Below, piece by piece: positions 63,214 to 64,000 of a DNA stretch of 64,000 bases. How positions within the stretch are numbered: the stretch's first letter is position 1; every line of letters starts with the position of its first letter. The notes under the pieces are model-generated. The model was not told the origin of the DNA. It saw nothing but the letters and a program-made list of their open reading frames with translations, and made no database searches. The translations under genes were made by a program, and so were the position numbers. Source of the DNA: Adhaeribacter pallidiroseus (GTDB taxonomy: Bacteria > Bacteroidota > Bacteroidia > Cytophagales > Hymenobacteraceae); NCBI RefSeq assembly GCF_003340495.1, contig NZ_QASA01000001.1, positions 1,736,001 through 1,800,000 on the forward strand, written 5' to 3'.

Positions 63214-64000
63214 ATGTTTGAAAGTGTAAAATTAAGATTAGCGTTTTCACAGGTTATCAAGAAAATGGATGATCCTCTAATAAAAAACATGACCGAAAGT
63301 TGAATTTCGGTCATGTTTATGCTAAAGTCGTGGAGGGTTTTTGAACTATCACCTTAGGGAGGAATTAAGAATAAGTTTAAAGTTTTCATAAGAATGATTT
63401 TAGATGGTAAATGTTTGATTCGATAATTTTTTATTCTTTTTAACTTTATTTGGTACTAACCCAAATAGCACTAAAATTATATTAAGCTAATCTATACGCG
63501 ATTATAAATTGTAAAAATTTAATATACAAATATTAAAACCTTTTATTTTGAAAAAATTAAACATAAATCTTTCTATTTTATCAATGTATGCTCAAAAAAA
63601 TCTAATTAAAGCCAGAAATTAACCTACGTTTTTGTTTATAGACAAAGCTTAATATTAGAAGAAAACCGAAGGGTTCTAAGGTCTTATAAAGCAATTATTT
63701 GATTCTGGTCTGGTGAATATTTATTAGAAATATTCAATAATTTAAAATTTTGTTTACTAAGGTGTATTTCTATTAACTCAACCAGTTTTATTTTTTTGAC
63801 CTGAAGGTTTAGCAGCAACACCAAAAAAATTAGCTAATCCAGGATCATTATGTAGGACCGAAGTATATGGCAAGAATGTTTAGTACCTAGTTCTAAAGAA
63901 ACTAATTACAAAAACTTAATTTTTGTATAAAATTTTTTCAGAAACAAGGTTCCATTAGTTTAAACAAGGTTTTAAAGTAGGACATGTCAGGTAATTTATA
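63214..64000. other. Gene-free A/T-rich right end with one hairpin
   Basis: A perfect 14-base hairpin (AAACATGACCGAAA at 63285-63298 with its inverse at 63305-63318) lies here and could end transcription from a gene to the right. I see no coding frame, tRNA or repeat of note in the rest up to 64000. Confidence 0.45.

Noticed and set aside
1-64000. CRISPR array
   Set aside because: No set of regularly spaced direct repeats was seen. The repeated elements are inverted pairs or attC-like sites of unequal spacing.
1-64000. tRNA and rRNA genes
   Set aside because: No cloverleaf with a GGTTCGANTCC-like T arm and no rRNA segment was recognised in the gaps.

Overview
The window looks like chromosome from a member of the Bacteroidota, most likely Cytophagales/Hymenobacteraceae (Adhaeribacter-like). 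The reasons are a SusC/SusD pair with a FecR anti-sigma factor, no obvious Shine-Dalgarno sequences, very A/T-rich intergenic DNA around moderately GC-rich genes, and Bacteroidota-type families throughout (DUF1080, DUF2461, FecR/DUF4974, CheB-CheR-PAS kinases). The genus is inference.

Layout. (1) 416-11228, minus strand: orphan FecR anti-sigma, SusC, SusD, an exported RidA, an exported amidohydrolase and an exported sugar-dehydrogenase-like protein. This looks like one outer-membrane uptake and periplasmic processing locus. (2) 11433-13299: an SGNH hydrolase and a DUF1080 protein, ended by a strong terminator. (3) 14130-18541: an array of five small same-strand gene cassettes, each closed by an integron-type attC-like site. 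No integrase gene is visible, and cassette 1 is split by an IS630-family element. (4) 18610-22354: a three-subunit PaoABC-type molybdenum aldehyde oxidoreductase. (5) 22937-31127: bestrophin, GH43-like protein, PhyH-type dioxygenase, ECF sigma/anti-sigma pair, a lipoprotein and DUF2461. (6) 31133-34646: three membrane or GT2 glycosyltransferases. (7) 34787-48781: peroxiredoxin, alpha/beta hydrolase, polyferredoxin membrane protein, small proteins, M3 peptidase, radical SAM protein and a 1373-residue CheB-CheR-PAS-histidine kinase. (8) 49149-51377: a biliverdin photoreceptor without a kinase domain, beside its heme oxygenase. (9) 51966-61844: a divergent cluster that I read as D-apiose catabolism (ABC transporter, ApsD-, ApnL-, ApnO- and OiaC-like enzymes, GntR regulator). 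(10) 62254-63156: manganese catalase.

The most interesting region is the cassette array. The first bases of every cassette (the side right of the G^TT cut) are the exact reverse complement of the inverse core at that same cassette's far end, even where the two sides of one junction do not match each other. That pattern is expected only if each unit was once a circle inserted by an integron integrase. The apiose cluster is the second highlight. Three ordinary genes (2179-3470, 31133-32466, 36489-37837) each carry a one-base frameshift in a short T run, always needing one extra T. This pattern suggests either sequence error or slippage rather than independent gene loss.
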